Below, in pieces: positions 1 to 11,470 of a DNA stretch of 64,000 bases. The stretch is from Temnopleurus reevesii (Eukaryota; Echinodermata; Echinoidea; Temnopleuroida; Temnopleuridae). The position numbers and the translations under genes were made by a program. The notes under the pieces were generated by a model, which worked only from the letters and a program-made list of their open reading frames with translations, did no database searches and had not been told where the DNA came from. The stretch is from positions 161,938 through 225,937 of the forward strand of contig BQKZ01000273.1 of NCBI GenBank assembly GCA_036244855.1, read 5' to 3'. Positions within the stretch are counted from its first letter, which is position 1. Each line of letters begins with the position of its first letter.

Positions 1-3000
1 ACCATTTCTACCACAAATAGTATAGACGTAGCAGATATAGGAATGGGTGTGTAAGCATTGCTATGATTGTGTGAAGTATAGCTCAAACGATTACAGATAA
101 AGCTGATTCGATTAAATTTCTCCCTGGGAGTATTATGTAGTAGGTTGTGTAAGGTATTTAAATTATCTAACATTTTATGTTGTATCAATGACTGTTCTAT
201 TACATGTACATCTAACTATTCTTTTCCTCAATTTTGAGGAGATGGGTTTAATCTCTGAAAGTCCCCCTTGCCTTGCTTTGCACACTTCATTTCCGTCTTT
301 CACATTAAAGTTGTTTTTTCCTCTCACTGATGTATCATTCCACTTCCATCTGTGTGTTTTCAATCAATACATTAGGAGATTCTCTATTTTCAGTTTTTAG
401 CATCAATTTAGGAAAGACCTTGCTTCTATATTTAATGCCCCAAGGTGTGAGCGATTCATGTCATCCAATCTTTTAGCAGGAATTTAACAGTGATAAGAAG
501 ATGCATAGTACTTAGTCATGGACCCAGATATGTGCTACAAAAACTGCTTTATACAATCATGTGTAAACTGCATGATGTGAGATATAACATTAATGAAAGG
601 CAAAACACACTACAGTCGTATTAAAGCTTCCAAAAGAAATAGAAAACATGAAAACCGTCAGGTAGATATCAATCCTTCGATTAATTTTGTACTTATTTTG
701 CTCATTCCAAAAATACATTTGGTTTCATGTTAGGCAGATTATAGTTTTAGGTAGACTACATATACATTGACTGTAATTAAAAGGAAGCTTACCAGAATTC
801 AAAGGTAGTATTCAGAGAAACTTCTTTCCCTCTAGGGGATGAAACCAAACATTTTCTTCCCCTTCTTAAAAAAAAAATCTTTTTAGATAACTGTCACCAT
901 AACATTGATTAATTGCCCCTTTAGAATCCATTAAACAGAATATATCAGAGAATAATGAATGAATTCAATGTGAGATATCTAGAGGTAATAAAATAGTAAT
1001 CATTGAATCTGTTATCTGATAGAGGTGTTTTGATCGACCGCATATCGCAACAGACGTACAAGTATGATACGACATGCATTCTTCCTCTACCTTGCTCTGT
1101 ATTGATACTGACAGCCCTAATTTTCTCCTGTATTGAAGGAAATTTTTCAATCAGATATGTTTAAGGATACCTTGTCAATAGTTCTGAATGTTTCATTGAG
1201 GAAATGTGAGGAGAGAGATGCACGTTTGTAGGCGATGTGATAAACAAGGGTCATGATCTCTGCATTGTCTCTCTCTATGATTATGTCAAGAATATAGACA
1301 AGCATGAGAAGAGCAATGCTAAATTTTATTTCAATCAAGAACATCTTTTTAATATACGATGGGACTCAAGCCTGATATCACGGAGCACTTTGATAAAAAT
1401 GGTTTGCTAATATCCAGATTAATATACTCAAAATGATTTTGTTTACTTAATTATGCTACATGACATCTGCTTGTCAATGTACCAAACTTGCATGCTCATT
1501 TTATTTGCTTTAGATAATTGCAAGCAGATCTCAAACCATTCAAGGGAGAGCACCTCAAATTTGCCACATTCGCAACTTTTTGATGCCTCAAAATATTTCC
1601 ACCTCGAACATGGCCACATCCAGGGTATAGAAATTTCTCTTCTTCGACTCTCTTTTATCAAGATTGGTTTTTAAGAATTTATACTCATTGGAAGACAGAA
1701 ATGGGGTTTGGATCAATAATTAACTCTTGCTAATTGCAAGTTTCTATCAGTATCCATCTTTGTAGTTATAAAACCGTCCAGTAAGGATGACATGTTTATA
1801 GCGCAATAACGGGATCCTAAAAGCTTTTTGGTTTGCTAATATGGGGATACGTGTCTTGTGTTTCCCAAAGTGTTCTCTTTGTTCAATACCTAAAACTTTT
1901 TAAAAATTACTTGATTCTCCTTTTTACTTTTAGGATGTTTCTATTGATTGCTATTCAGCTTTATTGACTTGGAATGGTTGGGTAGATGGATGGTGATGAA
2001 GAAATGTGTTTGCCAGATAACATATGATAAATTTATAACCTTCCTGTTTTCTACAAGCAACATTTACGTCCCTACATCTCCGTCTTATTTACCCACTTTG
2101 TAACTACCCTCTTGTGCGTCGTGAATCATTAACCCAATATGAAGACGAAGGATGGAGAACACTTTCCTCCCGTCCCATTTTCGTAACTTAATCACTAACT
2201 TAGGATTACGCCCGATCCAATACCAGATGTGGAAACGGCATCGACGGGCAACAGCTCGTTTTGTTTTACGGAGGTGCTCGTTTGTTGGCTGGATGCAAAT
2301 TAAAGTAGCAAATGAGAGAAGATTGGACAGCATTACTGCCCTGGGAGTGGATGGTAGAGATTTTTTAATCAGCCCCGTCAGGATGGAGGACCCGTAATTT
2401 AGGCTCTAATTAAACCATCTCGTGTGAATAGCGTGTGTTGCTTCACTGTTCATCAAGAATATTATGTCACATTCTCTTCACTTAATATCTTTATTAACTT
2501 TGGCGTAATGTTAACCAAGAGTTTGCCATAAACAGCATTGTATGGGAGAACACATACCTGGGAATCCAGGTCTGCGTAATTGAATCATTGTTTTTCATGA
2601 TTATTACATCGTTATAGAAATTGGCAGATAGTGAACATAAGGGATGATAATGATGAATTTATTGATTTTGATATTGAGTAGTTGAATTAATAAAGTGCAT
2701 TTTCCCTTAAAATACAAAGTGTTAATTATACTGTTTAACAAATCCATCACAACATTAGTGCAAGGATAAAGATTATACAAGGTACCCTCTTACTTCACGT
2801 GGATGAAGAGCAGCATCTGCATTATGCTTTGCCATCGGAAATGATGTGTTCAATAAGTTTATCGTCTGGCTTAGTGGATACAACTTGTAAGAAGCAGTTT
2901 GGTATTTATTTATGAAAATATACACAAGTCCAATCAACTGAGTTTGGGTGTTTTCTGAATAAATCACCAAACTATACATACAGCAAATCTTGAAAGACCC

Positions 3001-5296
3001 TACTTTACAATATTTTAGAGCTGAGCTTGTGATCAAGCTGCATCAATTGGGCTGACCTGAAACATTACGATTTCATGGATGGATGCATGGAAGATGAAAA
3101 AAAATGGATGTTTGCTTGGACTCAGGTTCAAACAAATTTGTCATCTTCATATTCTAAGCAGACAATATGAAAGATAAAATTGAGCGAAAAGTAGCTAGTA
3201 GGGGGTGTGGGGGGAGGAAGGACAAAAAAATACAATACCTAGATGATTAGAATTTTGAGGCTAAATCATGCTTTATTGTCACTCGAGCATGTCAAAAAGG
3301 TGTCCCGATACCGGAGCTCAGTCTGTTCATGTATGGTACCATTTATTTCTGGTTTTGTCTGGGTCAGATCGAGATACAATGACTCACTGCATATAATTAA
3401 CGCTCAACACCAAACTTCACTGGCCGAGGCTGGAGCGAGGCTGGAGCGCCAAGCCCAATAATGTGTCATGGTGATATGGAGAAGGGGATTTAAAGACCCT
3501 CTTTGATGAATTGGATAAAAATTTGATACCTGGCTTTGGTATTGTGCCACTGCTACACTGTCACTGTATGTGATCGTTCATACCATTTAACAGCGAGATT
3601 TTTTTTTTCGATTTCAGAGCCTACTATGTTTGAGATCAAAATCTTAGTTCATACAGATATTTTCTGTTGATAATTTCTGTTGATAATTTCATTTTAAATT
3701 CTCTCTCAGCTGATCTAAAATTTGTTGAATTTGACATCCATATTTCATATACCTCATTTGTGCAATGTTTTGTGCACAGCAGAAATGATACCTGCAGATT
3801 TAGCACACACAACAGCAAAAGCATTTTACACTAAATTATTCCATTTTTCCCCATTTTTGAGTGTTCTTAGCAATACGAAAGTATGGAATTAGCATTGTCC
3901 AGTGGAAATCCATCATGAGCGCACAACAATCAGCGGATTTCGATTGCAAATTGTTTTTCTTTTCCTAGGGCATGTTAATAGCAAACCATTTGAGCAAGCC
4001 ATTGGCTTTCATTCATGTCTCATCATAGCGAGTAAGTGATTAAATTGACTTGAGTTCTATTCATTCCTTCTCATCCTCTTCCTGCTGCCCTGGGGAATCA
4101 CTTTCTCTCTCTCTTTCATCTTTTTTTCCCATCCCCATCCAGTTTTTTAAATGGGTGTTGCACGTATCATTGATCCTATTCCGTGCGTACTGGCGGCCAG
4201 AAAGGTGCTGTTTAGGGTGGGGCTATAGGCTGTCTGCACCACAGACCCTTGCTGAGTCATCAGTGATGGTGTCCTGTCATTGAATTTGAATTCATTCATC
4301 TTTTTTTTTTCTGTCATGAAACATGTCTTCCCCGCCCCCATCCTTTCTTTCTCTCAAATTTCATTGATGAATGGACTACCTTTTCTATTTTTTTGCACCC
4401 TGGCAAATGCAGTATCAAGGGGTATAGGAATCATTGTGGTGATGGATGAATGGTGGGGTTGTCATTCTGTTGCAGCGATGAAAACTCACACAATTTGTCT
4501 TTCACAAGTTTTTTATGAACAGACATTACATTTTTTTTCCTCATGAAAGAAGAAATAAAGAATTGTAATATGTTGTTCGGTCACTCATGTTCTGTCACTA
4601 AATTAATGAAAACATAACTTACCCATAGACCGTAGAAAGCAAAACATCCAACTTTTGAATGTTATGTAATCATCTGGTGTAGACAAACCACATGGTAGTA
4701 TTGCCATCTATTGAAAAGAGAATGCATGAAACAAATAGTACTCAGTTGTAAAATATGACCTATATTCTAGTAGTTTTCAATTATTTCATTTATTAAATTT
4801 TATTCCATTGTTAAAATATTAGTAATAAATAAAACTACCCTTGGAAAGACGGAACTATTTGCTATTATTTAATAGAGCAGAGATTTTATGGATCACCTAG
4901 TTTGGTTTGCATTCGATCCTAGCTCCGTTCCCCCTCCTCCCATCAATCCAATTTTCTAAATTTGTTGAGCACACATAATCCAATTGATTATTCGAAGCAC
5001 GAAACGTTCGACACAAATGTAAACCATGGATTATGCATTGCGAGCGTGGGGATGCGTGCGGATCAGTATGGCAAGCAAGTGGGCAGGTATTCGTTTCGTT
5101 ATGTGATCATCAGCATCATTCAGTTTGGACCTGTCAAGCCCTTCTTTTTCCCAGCCCCCTCCTCATACTTGCGCTTCTCCCTCCACCTTATGCTTCTTAT
5201 GCTAATCATTAACTTCAGCCTTCCCAACACCTATAACCCAAATTGAGAGAGGTATACCTGAAATGCAACCTAGAGGTCAAATACTCATGAACGTGG
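1..5296. other. Upstream intron or flank, no supported gene
   Basis: AT-rich DNA with only short, low-quality reading frames on both strands. I see a 13-base direct duplication near 3661-3686 and a somewhat CpG-richer, less repetitive patch at about 2060-2430. Nothing here has splice sites plus coding character that I could defend. Confidence 0.5.
2060..2430. promoter_or_regulatory. Candidate conserved non-coding or regulatory patch
   Basis: Compared with its surroundings this stretch is less AT-rich, has more CpG and is not visibly repetitive. It includes homeodomain-type cores such as ctaattaaac near its right end and ttaatcactaac in the middle. Opposing 81-82-codon reading frames are both probably chance. 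Regulatory function is inference from composition only. Confidence 0.2.
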
Positions 5297-5299
5297 ATT

Positions 5300-5505
5300 G
5301 TCTTGATATAGTGGTTTAGACTCACACCTTTCAATCAGAGTGTCACAGTTCAAATCCTACCCATGGCATGAAATTCTTTAGTGCAAGAAATTCACCCACA
5401 TTGTGCTGCACTCAACCTAGGTGAGGTAAATGTGTACAGCAGGAAGAAATTCCTTGAAATGCAAGCCATCGTATTTAGGACTGTTAAAGCTAGATAATAA
5501 TGGTA
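5300..5505 (+). mobile_element. tRNA-derived SINE, copy 1
   Basis: The head has an RNA polymerase III box A-like tggtttagactc and a box B-like agttcaaatcc about 35 bases later. The body contains the core cattgtgctgcactcaacc followed by gaagaaattccttgaaatgc, and the tail runs through taaagctagataataatgg. The same core and tail recur at 15470-15635 and, on the minus strand, at 58030-58250. From general knowledge this resembles echinoid tRNA-type SINEs. The ends are approximate. Confidence 0.65.
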
Positions 5506-5526
5506 AAATTCTTCAGCACCGTAAGA

Positions 5527-6062
5527 CTCATTTGTTAGAAGGATGGTTTGGTAAAAATGAGGTAAAATACCAGGTATAATCGACTTTGTCTATGTACTCT
5601 TACTGCAAGTTTGTGGCTCTTTTTTCAAATGTGCCAGACATCTTTCCTAAACAATTGACCACCCTTTTTTTTTCATGTGAATGATCTGGACCTACGTATG
5701 GCTCATTTATAAGAAGGGTGGTTTAAATATGAGGTAAAATTCATGATACATGAGATTTTGTCCTATGGCAGGAAGTTTGCGACTCTTTTTTTCAAATGTG
5801 CCATTAATATTTTTATAATGAATCGACCACCCTTTTATTCATGTGAATAATCTTGAAGGTCTACAGCTCATTTAACAGGAGGGGTTAAAAATGAGGTAAA
5901 ATATGTGTTTTTGTTAATGTCCTTTTGCTGGAAGTTCATGGCTTTTCCCCCCTTATATGCCAGAGACCTTTTATAATGAATTGACCATCCTTTTATTCAT
6001 GTGAATGATCTTGACCTTCCTTGGCTCATTGGCCAGAAGGGTGGGGTTAAAATGAGGCTTTT
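5527..6062 (+). repeat. Tandem repeat, about 165-bp unit, three and a fraction copies
   Basis: Units begin with a gctcattt..agaagggtgg motif at about 5527, 5701, 5867 and 6023 (spacings 174, 166 and 156). Each continues through atgaggtaaaat, a gtttg/tggct..ttttc block, caaatgtgcca, an attgaccacccttttattcatgtgaat block and atctt..ac. The fourth copy is cut off after about 40 bases. Copies are about 70-80% alike by eye. Not coding. Confidence 0.75.
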
Positions 6063-8497
6063 CTAGATGACTGATGATGCACGCTGAACATCCATATTGC
6101 ATTTATACCCAAGGTGTCATTGAAGAGATGTCAACTGAAAGATATAATGTTTCTCTCACTCTATACGATGTTGTATGTTTGTTATATTACATAGGAATAT
6201 GAGGGGTACGTTATTTTCTTTCACTAAAATGTTCACGGATTAGTTTGTGGACACCTGACTTCTGTTAATTTAGTGAATGTATACAAATAGAAGGAATGTC
6301 ATTGATGTTAATTTTAACATTCAAACTGAATAAACTTGAGCAAATAACCAAATGGCTGATTATTTTTTTGTAGAATCAATTCAGAGATTTTCCTTCATAA
6401 TATGTTGGTTGTAAGCTTAAAGGATTGTCATGAAAATAAATACGTGGATTTTTTAAGACTCTTCAGAACCTTAAGTTATTTTTGTAAGTACAAACTTCTT
6501 TAAGAAAGTACAACATGAAAGCAGCTTTGCATAGATTCATGACTGGGGAAATCACATGACATGCTTCTAAATTCCAGGTGTTTTCTTGAGAGAATGAGTT
6601 ATGAAAATAATTTCTGCTTCCTCCTTTTCCCGTTCATTTTCTTTTCTATTGCATAATATCGATGTGAATAAATTAATTAATAAGCATTCCAGGTGAACTT
6701 AGCTGCTGTACTTTTAAAGCAAAATGGACCTTATAATACAGTCTATAGAATATGCTCCCAGACTATATAGTGTGAACGAGAAAAAACAGGGTTTCTTTTA
6801 AGTGAAGACTTTTTGGCATGCATTAACACAGAACTTTGGGAGACATGCTTTTTGCCTAGCTATTTTAGATATCAAGATTGTGATGGGGAAAAATCAGAGT
6901 TTATTGATAAATTCTGAATATGAAAAACAAGTACAGAGTATAAAAAGTTTGAACTTTTTTTTCTGACACATGCTGTATTGTCTTACTGAGCTATTCTAGA
7001 TACAGTCTTTAAGAAATAATAAAGGTTCAAAGAAAATAAACAAAAGATCAAGAATCAAAGTTCATTGATTAATTCTTAATATTGCAAAAAGAACATAGTA
7101 AAAAAAAAAAAATAAAAAAAAAATGGACATTTTTTCTGCCACATGGTGTATTGTCTTACAGAGCAGATGTGTTGTGCTGCTGCTTAGTTACCGCACACAT
7201 TGACGACGTTCCCACATCCTCTGTATCCACTTTGTCTCGCCGACTTATGGCAAAACACATTAATATTACATGATCGATGCACATAACATTGTTGATCGAT
7301 CAATGGGTAAGAGAGAGAAGGGAGAAAAGGAAATCATCACCACTGATGAAAGTACTTCTTCTAGTCTTTTGTTCATGTGAAATTTTTATCCAGATGATTG
7401 TGAATGTGTAACCATTCACTGTTTGATAAAGAGAATTTTCCAAATGAAAATAATCACTTAAGTTGTTAAAAATCCTTAAATTTGCAACTCTTAACTTTTG
7501 CCATGTAATTTTACATCTTTTGACTTTCAATTACTCTAGTTAACAATGGTGAGTCAATGAGGTAACATCACATTTGATCCAAATATTGTAGAAATGAAAT
7601 TTAAAAGAATACTAGTCTTGCCAATATAAGGAAAGATGCCATGAGTGAATTTGTTGTTGAATAATTCTGTCTTAAATAGGTTAAAAGATGATGCTTTTGA
7701 CACATTTCCTGTAATGTGATGTTCAATTTAAAGAGACCTGATATATTCAAATTAAAGACATTTTTATCCCATGCACAGTGCCCACTTTATCCTGAGGTTC
7801 CTGTCTCATTGTGGATTACCACAAGCATGTAATGATGATGAGATTCACAGTGAAACACGTTTATATCCCTCCATTCAGGGGATATTAGAGTGAAAACGTG
7901 AATGAAATTCAAGAGTAGCGATAGTCTCATCTCAAGGCTTGCGCACAGGTTGTTCAGTTTGGAACATGTTTTCATGTATTTCCAAATGTGATATTTGTTA
8001 ATATTCTAAAGTGTACAAAATTGGCCCAAATTTCCTTTTTAAAAATTCCACTGATGTTCTTCCAAAGTAAGGTATACAATGTTTAGTTCAATGCTGGCTC
8101 TTTTTTAAATACCAATCACCGCATCAGGATTTTATTTTAAACAAATTATTGTTATATTCTTTTTTTTGGGGGGGGGGGGGGCAAAAAAACTTCAAATACA
8201 AATTGGTTGCATCATTACTATCTGTATTGTGTGGTAGCCATAAAGACCTGAACCTAGTATCAGTGAGCAATATCATAACTTACAAATGATAGAAAGATGA
8301 AATTGTATAATGTTTTTCTTGTAAGTTCACTCACCAGTCAAATTATATTTATCTAAAAATACTGAAAATATCTTAAAAAAGAAAATTATAGAGCAATAAT
8401 CTTGTAGTAGTTGTATCTTGGGTGAGTTTTTCAAAATGATTCCATCACTTTTGGCCCTGCATCGTTAGACTTGCGTGTGCGAACGTAGGGTAAAAAG
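6063..8497. other. AT-rich non-coding stretch
   Basis: No supported gene. It holds A- and T-runs, a pair of similar segments around 6900 and 7070 (each with a 'caaag/cagagtttattgat' core followed by a tttt-ctg-cacatg block), and a run of 14 G at 8168-8181. Otherwise I see nothing identifiable. Confidence 0.45.
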
Positions 8498-8990
8498 GGA
8501 TAGCTGATGAATGCATGGAGTGTAAATCCATCGAGTGGAATTGATTTACAGATAACCACATGTAATGAAGACCTGCTCGTAAAGCTCCTATTACTCATGC
8601 ACAGTTATACCTGATGCATGTACTGGCAAGGTATATTCAAGATGAAAAATCCCATCTCCACATCAACATCCCTTCAGAAAATGTTCCCAATGTTAGAATA
8701 TGTCAATCTTGTAGAACAGCTTTGAAAATGACTTGAAATGGGGCAAAATGTGTGTAATTATAATAATTTTTATACAGGGTGATTTGACTTTTTTTTTAAA
8801 AGGTATTCAAGATTTAAAAAAAGTCCCTATCTTTAGTGAGACATCTTTTCATAAAATGCTCCCCATGTTAGAATATGTCTATCTTGTAGAAAATCATTGA
8901 AAATACTGTGAAAGAGGCTTGAACAGTGAAAAACATTAGATCCATTCAGAACAGGGATAACATTTAAAGACATTGTTCAACATTGTACTA
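8498..8990 (+). repeat. Segmental duplicate A, containing the LINE-free (empty) site and two sub-repeats
   Basis: 8498-8634 (ggatagctgatgaatg ... ggcaaggtat) is repeated with few changes at 8991-9054 plus 9755-9826, where a LINE interrupts it. It is followed by two ~170-bp sub-repeats starting at about 8634 and 8802, each with attcaagat..aaaa, a ccatgttagaatatgtc block, tcttgtagaa and attgaaaat. Related sub-repeats follow the LINE. Confidence 0.75.
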
Positions 8991-10110
8991 GGATAGCTGA
9001 TGAATGAATGGAGTGTAAATCCATTGAGTGGAATCGATTTACAGATAACCACATTTGAAAATTTCATCTCGCATAAATGTCGTGCGGCATCATTCGCCCT
9101 GTACAAAATTGGCAAGATTCGCAAGTTCTTGAACAAGAAAACCACTGAATGCCTTATCCATGCTTTTGTACTCTCTCACCTAGACTCATGTAACAGTCTA
9201 CTTTTTGGTCTACCATCTAATCAACTACAACAGTTACAACGAATTAAAAACTCAGCAGCACGGCTTGTAACACAAACAAAGAAATACGATGCAATATCCC
9301 CTGTCCTAAGAGAACTACATTGGCTACCCATTAAATCTAGAATCAAGTTTAAACTGATATCCCTAGCCTATCAATGCCTTTATCAGTTAGCACCCATATA
9401 TCTCAGAGAATTGCTCATTCAATATAAACCTGAGAGATCATTGCGTTCTAGTAAAAGATCACAGTTCACTGTACCTAAAACGGCTACAAAATCATATGGT
9501 GAGAGATCATTCTCACATGCCACATCTATCTTATGGAATAGCCTCCCAAATTACCTCACAAATATTACACCATATGAAAAATTCAGAAGAAACTTGAAAA
9601 CTTATCTCTTCAAACACAACTAATCTACTGATAATCCTAGTTCTTCTTACTTCTTTCTCTCTTTCCATGTTTCCATGTTTCAAGCGCTTAGGGACTTTCG
9701 CATGATTGTGTTATGCGCTATATAAAAGTGTTTCATTATTATTATTATTATTATTAATGAAGACCTGCTCGTAAAGCTCCTATTACTCATGCACAGTTAT
9801 ACCTGATGCATGTACTGGCAAGGTATTTGAGATGAAAACCCGTCTCCATGTATGCATCTTTTTATAAAATTCTCCCCACATGTCCATTTCGTAGAAAAGC
9901 ATTGAAAATAATGTAAAATGGGGCAAATTGGGTACAAGAATTTTTAGACGGGGTGAGTCGACTGTTCTGTAAAGCTATTCAAGATTTAAAAAAAAAGTCC
10001 CCATGTCTATCTTGTAGAGCAGCATTGAAAATGCTGTAAAATAGGCTTTAAAGGGGACAAAATTGTTTTAAAAAATTTGCATCTTAAAGAAATTTATATC
10101 CTATAAGGTT
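8991..10110 (+). repeat. Segmental duplicate B, interrupted by a LINE
   Basis: The left part (8991-9054) and right part (9755-9826) together match 8498-8634. Downstream, two further ~150-bp sub-repeats start near 9826 and 9974, carrying the same attcaagat, cttgtagaa/agcattgaaaat and tgtaaaatggg blocks as duplicate A. The whole region is therefore a short tandem array of a composite unit, into which the LINE at 9055-9754 was later inserted. Confidence 0.75.
9055..9754 (+). mobile_element. 5'-truncated CR1/Jockey-like LINE insertion (3' end with RT C-terminal region)
   Basis: About 700 bases of LINE 3' end. From 9055 to the TAA at about 9623 it is open and encodes roughly 190 residues typical of the C-terminal part of non-LTR reverse transcriptases, including the recognisable LSHLDSCNSLLFGLP, RIKNSAARLV and LHWLPIKSRIKFK segments. 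The open frame runs back to an ATG at 9000, but those first ~18 codons are host flank, so that start is not native. The 3' UTR ends in a gcgctatataaaa motif and an (ATT)n tail. The preserved empty site at 8498-8634 fixes both junctions: host sequence resumes at 9755. The element lacks endonuclease and catalytic RT motifs and is dead. Confidence 0.85.
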
Positions 10111-11265
10111 GATTGACTTTTCAATCTGTGGGGAAAATTAATTTTACAAGTGGATGTAAGTATGATGAGCAGATTTGAACAAATTTTTTTTGTGTGTTCA
10201 AACCAGCTTTCTTATTTGAGATTTTAGGAGAGCTGTTAAAATGTTTAGTTAAATTCAAATGAGAGATCTCTATCGCTTTACACCAGGCTGTTCAGGAAGA
10301 TTCATATCCAATGATTAATTTTTTTTGTGCTTGTGCAGATTGAAATAAATCATAGATAATTTATAGGAAAGTGAAAAAACAGTAACAACATCTGATATAT
10401 GCTGGATGTTATGATGTGACAGCAAATAACATTTGTTCCTTGATATTAATTTTTACTTGTTTACTTAATGCTAATAAAATGTACCGGGCTGATATTCACC
10501 ATTGTATTTACCAAGTATGCAGCGTGGGCTATAAATCAAATTGGAGGCAATTTGTGATTATTTCATGGTTAATATTTGAAGAGCCCACCTCATCGCCACT
10601 TAAATTTTAAGAAGATTGTCTGGTTGTGCTGGACAGTCTAATTTGGGGTATTGAACAGCATTTCCCCTTCTCGTCGCATGTGCAAATATGCATTAATCAT
10701 GAGCTGTAAAGGAGTTGTCATGAAAACCTGCCATTTTTTCTCTTCATCTTGCAATGTTCATAATTCTCCAAAGAGAGATGAATGTGTCTAGGCGAGACAT
10801 TGGGTAAAAGTGAACAAAGTTTGCCTCCCTTTTTCTACAGATATGTATATATTTTTTTTTTTCAAATCTTCAGTAGATATGAAAATAGTGCAATCTTGTT
10901 GTTCAGGGTAAATCTCTACCATATTATAGTGTTTTTGGAAAACAGGGAATGGTTTTGTATTCCAAAATGTTGGTGAATGAGGTGTCTGGAGTGCCGTACA
11001 GGTTCATTATGTATTATATTAATTCTGTGTCATAGCATATTTTCAAATTTGCCTCACCATCTAAAGCAAATTCTGAATCTATGCCACCTCACAAGCTTTG
11101 ACATAGAACAAGTCGGATTTTATCTACTCTCATGCTAACTATTGAGATAATGTCCGCTTTTGTTTAAATGACTTAATGGAAATCAATAATTGATACGGAA
11201 AAGCACGCACTCAAATCCTCTTAAACTGTTTTCACTACTCTGAAAAACTCCCAAATGTCAAATAT
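10111..11265. other. AT-rich non-coding stretch
   Basis: No supported gene, RNA or named repeat. Only homopolymer runs and short spurious reading frames are present. Confidence 0.45.
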
Positions 11266-11269
11266 ACAC

Positions 11270-11470
11270 TGCTATATATTTGCATTCCTCTCTCTCTCTC
11301 TCTCTCTCTCTCTACCTCATTTTCCTATTACTAGATATGATGAAATCGACAATGTGTAAGATAAACTGCATATATTTGCTTTCCTCTCTTTCTCTCTCCC
11401 TCTTTCCCTCATTTTTCTATTTCTGTAATCATAATAGATATATGATGGAATTGACAATGTGTACATTATA
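11270..11470 (+). repeat. Tandem duplication of ~100 bp with (CT)n microsatellite
   Basis: Two adjacent copies read tatatttgcattcctctct...cctcattttcctatt...atgatgaaat/gaattgacaatgtgtaca, starting near 11274 and 11370. The first copy has an uninterrupted CT run (11288-11313), which is imperfect in the second. Confidence 0.65.

Noticed and set aside
133..155. let-7-like word (gtagtaggttgt) near the left edge
   Set aside because: The seed bases before it do not match let-7, and no complementary arm that would form a precursor hairpin is found nearby.
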